Assembly (NCBI GenBank): GCA_003979035.1
Contig: RXOA01000067.1
Location: 1-19,991 of the forward strand
DNA length: 19,991 nt
Source: Candidatus Bipolaricaulota bacterium
Lineage (GTDB): Bacteria; Bipolaricaulota; Bipolaricaulia; UBA7950; UBA9294
Direction: 5' to 3'
The position numbers were made by a program, and so were the translations under genes. The number at the start of each line of letters is the position of its first letter. Position 1 is the first letter of the stretch. Positions 14,502 to 19,991 of the stretch are shown here, piece after piece. A model generated the notes under the pieces. The model was not told the origin of the DNA. It searched no databases and worked only from the letters and a program-made list of their open reading frames with translations.

Positions 14502-15413
14502 TCACCCGCCGCGCCACCAGGCCCACAAACAGATCGCACTTAGGACGCACATCAGTCCAAGTCGGCGGCGACCCTCGCCGGCGCGATCATCCAACGCAGG
14601 GCCCTCCACGGCGACCTGCTCCAGCCTCCAGTCCGTGATTTCGCCTCGGTCATCGACCACAAGATCGATGCGTCCAAGTCCTTGAGCAAACGCCGATCCT
14701 TGCACAATCAGCGTCCGATCGATCAGCACCGGTGATTCGGTCATGCTGTGGGTATGCCCGGTCACGATCAGATCGATCCACGGCGCGGCTCGCGCCACCT
14801 CAATCGCCTCCCGCACGCCAAAGTGCGCGAGCACGACGACCAGGAGCTGATGGCGTTTCTGATCTTCTTCCGACACCGCGCAATCAAGCGTCAGCAATGG
14901 CGACTCGATTCTCATCCACGGAATCATTCCCGTCGGGAAGAACTCCGCCGTGGTCAGCCCGGCGATCAGGATCTCTTGAGAGCCGGCGTACAATCGCACC
15001 GTTTCCCCGACCGGCTGTCCCATTCCCTCCAGAGCGATCACATTCGCGCCGAGAATCGGAAACTCTGCCGCCGCGACGAGTTCGGCAAGTCGCTCCGCCC
15101 CGATCGCAAACTCGTGGTTGCCGATCGCCATCGCGTCGTATCCGACCGAGTTCATCCAACGCACCGTTTCGGAGCCTCCCCAACCGGTCAGCACAGGAAG
15201 CCGGAAGTCGTGCCACGCATCCCCCGCATCAACCAGCACGACGTGATCGGCGGCGGCGCGGGCATCCTCGATCGCCGACCCCAGCGCCGCCAGACGCCCG
15301 AGTCGCGCGTGGAGGTCGTTGGTGAACAAGACCGTCACCTCCCCCGCACACGCAACAAGCGCGATCGTCAGCCCCACAAACACGAGTACGATTCCCGATT
15401 TTACCCTACCCAT
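14502..15413 (-). CDS. Calcineurin-like metallophosphoesterase (5'-nucleotidase N-domain type), predicted lipoprotein with C-terminal anchor
   Basis: A 303-residue exported phosphoesterase with the metallophosphatase domain of UshA/5'-nucleotidase proteins but without their C-terminal substrate domain. Metal-site motifs in order: FTNDLHA (Asp33, His35), DAGD (Asp65), GNHE (Asn99, His100), AHFG (His197) and GHTH (His220, His222). The N-terminus carries a signal with lipobox LVAC (Cys22). The C-terminus ends in RRRLGLMCVLSAICLWAWWRGG, a hydrophobic segment that looks like a second membrane anchor. The frame is open to 15692, but ATG 15413 starts the signal peptide. It has no Shine-Dalgarno site and overlaps the end of the upstream gene by 13 bases, so translation is probably coupled. 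Likely a periplasmic or surface nucleotidase; substrate unknown. Confidence 0.88.
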   Translation of the reverse strand: MGRVKSGIVLVFVGLTIALVACAGEVTVLFTNDLHARLGRLAALGSAIEDARAAADHVVLVDAGDAWHDFRLPVLTGWGGSETVRWMNSVGYDAMAIGNHEFAIGAERLAELVAAAEFPILGANVIALEGMGQPVGETVRLYAGSQEILIAGLTTAEFFPTGMIPWMRIESPLLTLDCAVSEEDQKRHQLLVVVLAHFGVREAIEVARAAPWIDLIVTGHTHSMTESPVLIDRTLIVQGSAFAQGLGRIDLVVDDRGEITDWRLEQVAVEGPALDDRAGEGRRRLGLMCVLSAICLWAWWRGG

Positions 15414-16048
15414 GCGCGATAGCAGGAGATGCCCCCCCCACCGAGTCCGATCCACAGCCTCCACCCCGCCCATTGGCGCAGGGCAAGAAGCTGCACCCAC
15501 ACCAGCCAGGAGTGCTCGGTTCGCTCCGCAAACGGCCGTCGTCCTGTCCAGCCAACGCCGACCAACAGGCGGTCCGAAACGGCCCACGCCGCCGATGCTC
15601 GCATTGTCCCGGCCGGCTCCAGCTCTCGCGTCAGATCGATCCCCAACGGCCCCAATTGCCAACTTGCGGCGAACTCCGGCGGACCGCGCCAAGTTGCCTG
15701 AACCACGACCTTGAGCGGGATCCGATCGACGATCTCAACACGCGTGGCAAGCTCGACCCCCGCGGTCGTATCCACGTCCAACCTCGCCTCGAACCGATCC
15801 ACGATCCCTCGTGAAAAGGAGAAATGAATGTCGTGGCTTGTCGTAGAGACGCTCAGATAGGACACGCCCGGTGGCGTGATTTGTGGGGAGAATTCCCGTT
15901 CGGACCATGCCTGCTGCTGACTCGTGGATGGCGTTCCCCACAGGCTCAGACTCAGACCGACGATCGCCAGCGCAACAGCGACACGCCCGCCGCATCGACG
16001 GCGGGAAACCCGGACCCGATCCGATGGTTGAGGGCGCACAGCAGTCAT
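15401..16048 (-). CDS. Exported beta-rich orphan protein, unknown function
   Basis: A 215-residue protein that I do not recognise. A long basic N-terminus (SDRVRVSRRRCGGR) precedes a hydrophobic signal core (VAVALAIVGLSLSLWG), with likely cleavage near TSQQQA. The mature region alternates short hydrophobic and charged stretches (DIHFSFSRGIVDRFEARLDVD; LKVVVQATW; WLVWVQLLALRQWAGWRLWIGLG), suggesting beta strands of an envelope protein, perhaps a small barrel. It overlaps the start of the metallophosphatase by 13 bases, forming a two-gene unit. The start is uncertain: ATG 16048 or GTG 16057; I chose ATG because a putative promoter would place the transcript start at it. Divergent from tilS. Confidence 0.68.
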   Translation of the reverse strand: MTAVRPQPSDRVRVSRRRCGGRVAVALAIVGLSLSLWGTPSTSQQQAWSEREFSPQITPPGVSYLSVSTTSHDIHFSFSRGIVDRFEARLDVDTTAGVELATRVEIVDRIPLKVVVQATWRGPPEFAASWQLGPLGIDLTRELEPAGTMRASAAWAVSDRLLVGVGWTGRRPFAERTEHSWLVWVQLLALRQWAGWRLWIGLGGGGISCYRAWVG

Positions 16049-16055
16049 CGCCAAC

Positions 16056-16107
16056 ACCCTAGCCCTTGGGCCGGCTCATTGCAACTCGTCAGCCGACTCG
16101 CCACAAT
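16056..16107. promoter_or_regulatory. Divergent promoter pair sharing a palindromic -35 box
   Basis: TTGCAA at 16079-16084 reads the same on both strands. Toward tilS (plus), CACAAT lies 17 bases downstream at 16102-16107, and ATG 16114 follows six bases later. Toward the minus-strand orphan, TAGGGT lies 17 bases away at 16056-16061, and ATG 16048 follows seven bases later. Neither gene has a clear ribosome site, so both would be leaderless. The minus -10 box is poor (three of six matches), so that half is the weaker call. Confidence 0.4.
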
Positions 16108-16113
16108 CCCATC

Positions 16114-17502
16114 ATGCTGATGGAGTTGGTTCGGAACACGATTCGGGATCACGCGACCCTTTCCGAAGGCGATCGCCTTGTCGTCGCGGTTTCCGGCGGT
16201 GTCGACAGCACCGTTCTGCTTCACGTGCTTGATCGAATCGTGGGCGACCTGGGCTGCGACCTCGTTGTGGCGCATCTCGATCACCGGATTCGGGCCGATT
16301 CCGCCGAGGATGGATCATTTGCAGAGCAAGCCGCATCCCGCCTCGGCGTTCGGTTTGTAGGCGGACAGGTCGATGTTCCCCGCTGGGCCGACATGAGGCG
16401 ACAGAATATCGAATCAGTGGGTCATGATCTTCGTCTCGGGTTCTTGCAGGCCGTCGCGGCGCAAGTCGGCGCACGCTACGTTTGCCTTGGACACTCCGCA
16501 ACGGATCGCGCGGAGACGTTCCTGATGCACCTCATTCGAGGCAGCGGACCGGATGGTCTGGCGTGCATGCCCGCACGTTCCGGGGTGATCCTCCGCCCCC
16601 TCATCGAGGTCTGTCGGGACGAGATCGTCCGCTACGCCGATCAGCATCGGCTGACCTGGCGCGAGGATACGACCAACCGTGATCTGTCGCTGACGCGGAA
16701 CCGCCTTCGTCATTGCGTCGCCCCCCATCTGACGGCGATCAATCCGAAGTGGGTCGACGCGTTCTCCCGCGCATCGAAGACCATCGCCGCGCTGGCGCGC
16801 CTGATCGACGCGGACCTCGACCTCCGGTGGCGTTGCCTGTGCGTCAGGCAGGATCCGGACTCGATTCGCTTCGATCCGACATCGTATCGCGCCCTGCCGC
16901 CGGAATTGCGCATTCCCGCATTGCGCCGCATGGTCCGTGAACTGTTCGGATCCTGCCGGGGCTGGGATCGGATCCACTTCGAATCGATGCTCCATCAGGC
17001 GAACCGCGGCCGCGGATCGATGGATCTTCCCGGGTGCCGTCTGCTGGTCACCCCGGCCCAGATTCGTTTGGACCGACGCTTGGGTGAGACGTTTTCTCCT
17101 GCCGGATTCGTTCCGCGAACCATCGCGCCGGGGGAGAATACGTTCGATGATCTTCGATTGCGGCTGACCGTCCAAGAAGTTGATGATCCGACGCCTTGGA
17201 TCGCGGTGGCTCACGAAAGCGGCGATGTCGAAGTGATTGACGCGGATCGAATCGTTCCCCCGCTCACCCTTCGCCCTCGCCATCCGGGTGACCGTTTCCG
17301 TCCACTGGGAATGGCCCGCGAAAAACGGATCAAGGCCTTCTTCATCGACGAGCGTATCCCGTCGGAACGTCGCATTACATGGCCTCTTCTGTGCGATCAA
17401 CACGGGATCGTGTGGGTGACACGCGTCAGACTATCGGATACCGTTCGTCTCACACCGGAAACATCCCGATACATCGTCCTGAAAGCGGAGGACCGCCCAT
17501 GA
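16114..17502 (+). CDS. tilS: tRNA(Ile)-lysidine synthase
   Basis: TilS uses ATP to attach lysine to C34 of the CAU-anticodon isoleucine tRNA, so that it reads AUA. The 462-residue protein has the PP-loop SGGVDS (residues 27-32), then AHLDHRIR, LGHSATDRAETFLMHLIRG, RPLIEVCRDEI, and EDTTNRDLSLTRNRLR for tRNA binding. The C-terminal TilS domain is present (RPRHPGDRFRPLG; KRIKAFFIDERIP), so the protein is full length and of the long form. ATG 16114 (or ATG 16120) gives the family N-terminus; no Shine-Dalgarno sequence precedes it, and a promoter six bases away suggests a leaderless mRNA. Its stop overlaps the start of the M50 protease (ATGA). Confidence 0.95.
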   Translation: MLMELVRNTIRDHATLSEGDRLVVAVSGGVDSTVLLHVLDRIVGDLGCDLVVAHLDHRIRADSAEDGSFAEQAASRLGVRFVGGQVDVPRWADMRRQNIESVGHDLRLGFLQAVAAQVGARYVCLGHSATDRAETFLMHLIRGSGPDGLACMPARSGVILRPLIEVCRDEIVRYADQHRLTWREDTTNRDLSLTRNRLRHCVAPHLTAINPKWVDAFSRASKTIAALARLIDADLDLRWRCLCVRQDPDSIRFDPTSYRALPPELRIPALRRMVRELFGSCRGWDRIHFESMLHQANRGRGSMDLPGCRLLVTPAQIRLDRRLGETFSPAGFVPRTIAPGENTFDDLRLRLTVQEVDDPTPWIAVAHESGDVEVIDADRIVPPLTLRPRHPGDRFRPLGMAREKRIKAFFIDERIPSERRITWPLLCDQHGIVWVTRVRLSDTVRLTPETSRYIVLKAEDRP

Positions 17503-18830
17503 CCCTGCTCATCTTTGTCGCCACCATGCTTGTCCTGGTGACAACCCATGAATTGGGGCACTTCATCGCCGCCAAGCTCGCTGGTGTGTATGTCCACGAA
17601 TTCGCCATCGGATTCGGCCCGAAACTGTTCGGGATCCGGCGCAACGAGACACTCTACTCGGTGCGCCTGTTGCTGTTCGGCGGGTTCGTCCGCATGGCCG
17701 GCGAAGGTCTTCCCGACAGCACGGACGAAGTCCCCATCGAACGTCGGTTGACGGAGAAGCCGCCGCTCGTGCGAATCGCGATCAGCCTTGCCGGTCCGCT
17801 CATGAATCTCCTTGCTACCTTCCTGCTGACCCTCGCTCTGGTTTGGGGATTGGGAGTTCCCGGTCTGCAAGTGGCGGAGACGGTGCCCGATCGGCCCGCG
17901 TCCGAGCTTCTCGTCCCCGGCGATGTCGTTCTCGCCGCGAACGGAACGAGGATCATCAAGGAGAGCGACCTGCTCGACATCATCCAGATAGGCGGACCGA
18001 TGACGCTCGAGATTGTCCGCGATGAAGAACGCCGCACCATCGACATCGCACCGGTCTACGACCCTCTCGAATCACGGTACGTTGTCGGCGCCTACTTCGA
18101 CGTCGTGACATTCTGGCCGGAGATCATCGATCTTCAAGACGGCGCCCCGCTGGCGGAGGCGGGCTTCCAAGTCGCCGACACCCTCACCGCAATCAACGAT
18201 CACCCGGTGGAAACGGGAACGGGGCTCATCCTCACGCTGCTTGAAGTCGCAGCCGAGCAGCCCCCCGTCAGGGTCCTCCGGATCGGCTTCATTCGCGGGT
18301 CCGAGCCCCGAACGATCGACATTGACCTCGACCCCGCCACAGCCGGAACGGAGCCGGAGGCGGGGGTCGACGTATCGTTCTTGCTTGCCGGAGCGGCATT
18401 TGCCTCGACCGAGATGTACTACCAGCGACCGGGTCCCGGGGATGCGATTGTGCTTGCATCCGGCCAGTTCGTCTCCTACTTCCGCTTGATCGGGGATGCT
18501 TTCGGGCCGGTGTTCGCCGGGGATGTTCCGGCATCGGAGGCGTTTACGGGACCGGTGGGGATCGCCAAAATGCTCAGTGAAAGCGCAGAGCAAGGACCGC
18601 GGACGTTCCTGCTTGTGTGCGCGTTCCTCAGCCTCAGCCTCGCCCTGATCAACCTCGTGCCGTTTCCGGGATTCGACGGAAGCCATGTCGCGTTCTCACT
18701 GCTGCATCTTCTTCGAAGAAAACCGATCCCACCTCGCTATGAAGGGTGGATCCACGCCATCGGCTTCCTGATCTTGATCGTGCTCCTCATTCTGATCACG
18801 TTCAACGACGTGGCCCGCTTGTTCGGATGA
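17499..18830 (+). CDS. rseP: RseP-type site-2 protease (M50 zinc metalloprotease)
   Basis: A 443-residue intramembrane protease of the RseP/YluC family, which cleaves anti-sigma factors or leftover signal peptides within the inner membrane. The zinc motif HELGH (His17, Glu18, His21) is in the first helix. GFGPKLFGIRRNETLYSVRLLLFGGFVRM follows, as in the family. A membrane segment lies near residues 90-120, and then one or two PDZ-like regions (QVAETVPDRPASELLVPGDVVLAANG; AEAGFQVADTLTAINDHPV). The C-terminal core has GPVGIAKM and LVPFPGFDG (Asp393, third zinc ligand, usually in LDG), ending with a last helix. ATG 17499 overlaps the tilS stop by four bases. Usual neighbours dxr, uppS and cdsA are absent. 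The substrate is unknown. Confidence 0.94.
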   Translation: MTLLIFVATMLVLVTTHELGHFIAAKLAGVYVHEFAIGFGPKLFGIRRNETLYSVRLLLFGGFVRMAGEGLPDSTDEVPIERRLTEKPPLVRIAISLAGPLMNLLATFLLTLALVWGLGVPGLQVAETVPDRPASELLVPGDVVLAANGTRIIKESDLLDIIQIGGPMTLEIVRDEERRTIDIAPVYDPLESRYVVGAYFDVVTFWPEIIDLQDGAPLAEAGFQVADTLTAINDHPVETGTGLILTLLEVAAEQPPVRVLRIGFIRGSEPRTIDIDLDPATAGTEPEAGVDVSFLLAGAAFASTEMYYQRPGPGDAIVLASGQFVSYFRLIGDAFGPVFAGDVPASEAFTGPVGIAKMLSESAEQGPRTFLLVCAFLSLSLALINLVPFPGFDGSHVAFSLLHLLRRKPIPPRYEGWIHAIGFLILIVLLILITFNDVARLFG

Positions 18831-18892
18831 TCCCGGCGTGGAGCCGAATCCCGTCGGCACGTCCATCAAGCCGGAATTCCTGAGAGATCCGC

Positions 18893-18908
18893 TTCCCGCC
18901 GGCGGGAA
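18893..18908. repeat. 16-bp perfect palindrome between convergent rseP and ispF
   Basis: TTCCCGCC joined directly to GGCGGGAA, in the 127-base gap after rseP and before the minus-strand ispF stop. As RNA it can only form a tight hairpin. No T tract follows on either strand. It could be a protein-binding palindrome or part of a bidirectional 3' structure. Confidence 0.5.
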
Positions 18909-18957
18909 CGATGGTCGGACTGGCGGGTGCACGGGCCTCCTTCGAGTCACCACGCAA

Positions 18958-19500
18958 TCAACGGGGGCTTCGCCGGATCAGCACAACGCACTGCGCAGCC
19001 ATCCCTTCGCGGCGGCCAAGCGCGCCCATCGTCTCGGACGTGGTCGCCTTGATACCGACCCGATCCACGGGAATCTTGAGGATCTGCGCAATCCGGGAAC
19101 GGATTGAGGACACGTATCCGGCAAGTTTGGGCTCCTCCGCGACCACCACGGCATCCACATTGCCAATGGCCCACCCGTGCGCTTCAAGCATGTCCACCAC
19201 GGAAAGAAGAAGCCGTGCGCTGTCCGCGTCCTTGAATCGGGAATCGGAATCCGGGAAGTGCTGTCCGATGTCTCCGAGAGATGCCGCGCCAAGCAATGCA
19301 TCGCTGATCGCATGCAGCAGAACATCGGCGTCGGAGTGACCGAGAAGACCCTTTTCAAAGGGGATGATCACCCCGCCAAGCACAAGGGGACGACCGGCGA
19401 CGAAACGATGAAAATCTATCCCCAGGCCGACCCGCTGCTCAGCATCGGTCGAACGGCCTGTCATCGTGTCGGGCTCGCGACTGGGCTTGGGGTGGATCAT
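18958..19500 (-). CDS. ispF: 2-C-methyl-D-erythritol 2,4-cyclodiphosphate synthase
   Basis: IspF cyclises CDP-methylerythritol 2-phosphate to the cyclodiphosphate in the MEP isoprenoid pathway, as a cytoplasmic trimer. The 180-residue protein has the zinc ligands GIDFH (Asp29, His31) and His63 in GHSDADVLLHAISDALLG. It also has the GDIGQHFPDSD loop and the CDP-binding end KATTSETMGALGRREG. The N-terminal extension of about 20 residues is longer than usual, but the ATG at 19500 has TAGGAG eight bases upstream; an internal ATG at 19464 is the alternative. It lies 11 bases downstream of recX, whose stop overlaps the ribosome site, so they are cotranscribed. Presence of this gene implies MEP-pathway isoprenoid synthesis. 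Confidence 0.96.
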   Translation of the reverse strand: MIHPKPSREPDTMTGRSTDAEQRVGLGIDFHRFVAGRPLVLGGVIIPFEKGLLGHSDADVLLHAISDALLGAASLGDIGQHFPDSDSRFKDADSARLLLSVVDMLEAHGWAIGNVDAVVVAEEPKLAGYVSSIRSRIAQILKIPVDRVGIKATTSETMGALGRREGMAAQCVVLIRRSPR

Positions 19501-19511
19501 GTCAGCAACTC

Positions 19512-19991
19512 CTAAGCCAGGGCTTGATCTTGATCTTGATCCTGGTCCTGATCTTGCTCCAATTCCTGTTCCGCAGCGGTGACGGCGGCTCGGGCGAGCG
19601 TGTACGTGAATCCCCGCCGCGCGAGAAAGGCAACGGCGCGATCCCGTCTCTTGTCCGCCTCGATGTGCCGCAGGCTCAATTGCCCGACACGCTGCGACGC
19701 CAATCGAAACGCCGTCTCTTTCTCCCGTTCTTGCGGGTAGAGCCGGCCAAGTTGCTCTTGGGCAAGCGCTCGGTCGACCCCGAGATCCGTGAGCTCCGAC
19801 TCGATCGCTCTTCGCGCCAGTGGATGCGCGTACAGGCGATCTTCAATCCAAAGCTTCGCAAACAACCGATCGTCAAGCAGCCCCTCCGCCAATGCCCGCT
19901 CTACGGCGGCGTCGACCTCGGCGCGAGGAAACCCTCGCTCCTCCAAGCGCCCCCGCGCTTCGGCCACGCTACGGGGGCGGTACCTCAGCAG
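19512..19991 (-). CDS. recX: RecX regulatory protein, 5' truncated by window edge
   Basis: RecX binds RecA filaments and limits their activity. The frame continues past the window edge: LLRYRPRSVAEARGRLEERGF, a RecX N-terminal signature, is read up to the last base, so the true start is outside. Further features are VDAAVERALAEGLLDDRLFAKLWIEDRL and RAIESELTDLGVD, then three-helix repeats and FLARRGFTYTLARAAV. The C-terminus carries an unusual tail, EQELEQDQDQDQDQDQALA, written in near-repeated hexamers at 19518-19560. The tail is not part of the RecX fold as I know it. It is upstream of ispF in the same unit. Confidence 0.88.
   Translation of the reverse strand: MLRYRPRSVAEARGRLEERGFPRAEVDAAVERALAEGLLDDRLFAKLWIEDRLYAHPLARRAIESELTDLGVDRALAQEQLGRLYPQEREKETAFRLASQRVGQLSLRHIEADKRRDRAVAFLARRGFTYTLARAAVTAAEQELEQDQDQDQDQDQALA

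Noticed and set aside
15414..15692. N-terminal extension of the metallophosphatase
   Set aside because: The added 93 residues are shadow-like and would bury the signal peptide and lipobox inside the protein.
16414..17403. Minus-strand ORF of 329 codons opposite tilS
   Set aside because: tilS motifs are fully conserved on the plus strand; the antisense frame shows no recognisable domain and no start site.
1..19991. CRISPR array, defence island, prophage or transposon
   Set aside because: No regularly spaced repeats, no transposase, integrase, nuclease or toxin-antitoxin pair seen; almost all coding space is housekeeping or envelope genes with uniform codon use by eye.

Overview
The window is a gene-dense bacterial chromosome segment, GC-rich by eye, with no rRNA, tRNA, insertion sequence, phage gene or CRISPR array that I can see. 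Several exported proteins look like outer-membrane or lipoproteins (a predicted lipoprotein phosphoesterase, a TatT-like TPR protein, two beta-rich secreted orphans), so a diderm is likely. The mix of housekeeping genes and orphan envelope proteins suggests a deep-branching or uncultured lineage. Something like Bipolaricaulota/Acetothermia is only a guess; the sequence does not settle it.

Layout. (1) 1-3937, plus strand: a tight coenzyme A operon made of the end of coaBC, a DUF2520 Rossmann protein, panB, panC and coaX, with stop/start overlaps or short gaps. (2) 3983-5413, minus: a MATE-family exporter. (3) 5470-5642, plus: a probable signal recognition particle RNA in an otherwise gene-free gap, followed by a secreted orphan on the minus strand (5760-6488). 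(4) 6639-7127, minus: coaD, another CoA gene, apparently leaderless. (5) 7259-9776, plus: a beta-decarboxylating dehydrogenase paired with a MmgE/PrpD protein behind a TATAAT promoter and closed by a terminator. (6) 9859-12937, plus: mutY with an almost intact Nudix box, a TatT-like TPR protein, and yebC with its own promoter. (7) 12980-16048: a block of exported proteins. Two are on the plus strand and end at a very strong terminator (14395-14453); two overlapping genes on the minus strand converge on them. (8) 16114-18830, plus: tilS and an RseP-type M50 protease overlapping by ATGA. (9) 18958-19991, minus: recX (cut by the window edge) and ispF in one transcription unit.

How the genes fit together. 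The CoA genes cover ketopantoate formation (PanB), pantothenate synthesis (PanC), phosphorylation (CoaX), cysteine ligation and decarboxylation (CoaBC) and adenylylation (CoaD). Ketopantoate reductase, PanD and CoaE are not recognised here; the DUF2520 protein is the natural candidate for the reductase. The dehydrogenase/PrpD pair looks like a small tricarboxylate pathway of uncertain substrate. The SRP RNA, YebC, TilS, RseP, IspF, RecX and MutY are core functions. Most likely worth a second look: the divergent SRP RNA apex, the DUF2520 reductase hypothesis, the dehydrogenase/PrpD pair, the MutY-Nudix fusion, and a divergent promoter at 16056-16107 that seems to share one palindromic -35 box and start two leaderless mRNAs.
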